Assembly: GCA_023398855.1 (NCBI GenBank)
Contig: JAEWRS010000184.1
Coordinates: 1-6,494, forward strand
Source of the DNA: Bacillota bacterium
GTDB taxonomy: Bacteria > Bacillota > Clostridia > Lachnospirales > Lachnospiraceae
Direction of reading: 5' to 3'
Length of the DNA: 6,494 nucleotides
The position numbers and the translations under genes are program-made. Numbering within the stretch: the first letter of the stretch is position 1; each line of letters opens with the position of its first letter. Positions 6,028-6,494 of this stretch are shown here, piece by piece. Under the pieces are notes generated by a model that did not search any database, was not told where the DNA came from, and worked only from the letters and a program-made list of their open reading frames with translations.

Positions 6028-6043
6028 GTTAGTCTAAACTAAC
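6028..6043. promoter_or_regulatory. DtxR/IdeR-like iron box dyad
   Basis: GTTAGT (6028-6033) and ACTAAC (6038-6043) are perfect arms around CTAA. The stretch TTAGTCTAAACTAA (6029-6042) agrees at 12 of 14 positions with the right part of the known DtxR/IdeR consensus TTAGGTTAGSCTAACCTAA; the remaining five positions on the left fit poorly. It begins about 2 bp after the predicted transcription start, where a bound iron-loaded repressor would block the polymerase. The downstream gene is an iron-uptake gene, which strengthens the call. Confidence 0.6.
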
Positions 6044-6090
6044 AAATGGTACGGCTTTTTTGATGAAATTTAATTATGAGGAGAATGGAT

Positions 6091-6494
6091 ATGAAAAAAA
6101 GAGGGATGTTACTACTTACCATGGTGTTGCTGTGTTTTGCTATGGCGGGATGTGCGAATTCTGGTTCTTCAAATAGTGAAGAGACGAATACTCATATGAT
6201 TGACACGGTTATGGGAGAGGTTCAGGTGCCTGTAAACCCAGAGAGAGTGGTGGTGAACTGGTATATTGGCTATGCCCTTTCTCTGGATTTAAATGTAGTG
6301 GGCTATTATGCCTGGGAACAAAAAACCATGCCATTTTATAATAAGCTTTCACCAGCCACAAAGTTGGAGAATTGGTCTGCTGAGGATATTATGGCAGTTG
6401 AGCCGGACTTGATCATTACATATCAGGTGGAGGATTACGAAAAATTTAATAAAATTGCCCCTGTTCTAGTGATTCCCGAAGGAGATGTAACTTC
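6091..6494 (+). CDS. Iron-siderophore ABC transporter substrate-binding lipoprotein (3' truncated by window)
   Basis: The first 134 residues of a FepB/FhuD-type binding protein are present. A lipoprotein signal peptide has a KKR N-region, a hydrophobic core at 6-19 and the lipobox MAGC with Cys21, so the mature protein is anchored to the outer face of the membrane. A Ser/Asn/Glu-rich linker follows to about residue 33. The fold then starts with MGEVQVPVNPERVVV (41-55), the usual G.v.vP..PeRVvv strand of cluster-type III binding proteins. The motif WSAEDIMAVEPDLIIT (94-109) is the family's second hallmark. The protein should deliver a ferric siderophore, or possibly heme or cobalamin, to a permease encoded beyond the window. 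GAGGAG at 6078-6083 sits 7 bp before the ATG. The divergent PchR-like regulator and the iron-box dyad favour iron over the alternatives. Confidence 0.92.
   Translation, partial: MKKRGMLLLTMVLLCFAMAGCANSGSSNSEETNTHMIDTVMGEVQVPVNPERVVVNWYIGYALSLDLNVVGYYAWEQKTMPFYNKLSPATKLENWSAEDIMAVEPDLIITYQVEDYEKFNKIAPVLVIPEGDVT

Overview
The window looks like a stretch of chromosome from a low-GC Gram-positive anaerobe of the Clostridia, probably near Lachnospiraceae. The evidence is the A/T-rich intergenic DNA, strong AGGAGG-type ribosome binding sites before every gene, a VanS-like sensor kinase, a Gram-positive style lipoprotein signal and compact gene packing. The genus cannot be fixed from the sequence alone.

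There are three functional blocks, with both end genes cut by the window. Block 1 (3-2515, + strand) holds the C-terminal end of a sensor histidine kinase, then an ABC-2 type exporter made of an ATPase and a six-helix permease with a large extracytoplasmic domain. This is the common Firmicute layout of a two-component system controlling an exporter of peptides, antibiotics or another envelope stress. The 134-bp gap between kinase and ATPase carries phased TTAGGA direct repeats and a perfect 13-bp inverted repeat around a TATAAT box, so the exporter probably has its own regulated promoter.

A 383-bp stretch (2516-2898) has no intact gene. It holds three short coding-like stretches in successive frames, possibly a decayed gene, and a small dyad just before the next gene.

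Block 2 (2899-4754, + strand) is a two-gene unit: an AraC-family regulator with an N-terminal DNA-binding domain and a C-terminal GyrI/Rob-like ligand domain, followed after 59 bp by a signal-less transglutaminase-fold protein that keeps a Cys-His-Asp triad. An intrinsic terminator at 4771-4815 closes it.

Block 3 (4820-6494) is a divergent iron-acquisition locus. On the - strand is an AraC-family regulator with its DNA-binding domain at the C-terminus, of the PchR/YbtA-like kind. On the + strand is the start of a lipoprotein siderophore-binding protein. The 302 bp between them hold a good promoter for each gene, a DtxR/IdeR-like dyad just downstream of the binding-protein -10 box, and an 8-bp inverted repeat whose second arm touches its -35 box. 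The expected logic is iron repression at the dyad and activation by the AraC protein when ferri-siderophore is present; this is inferred from family knowledge and site placement.

No RNA gene, CRISPR array, insertion sequence or replication origin was seen. The least familiar item is the AraC/GyrI-like plus cytosolic transglutaminase-like pair.
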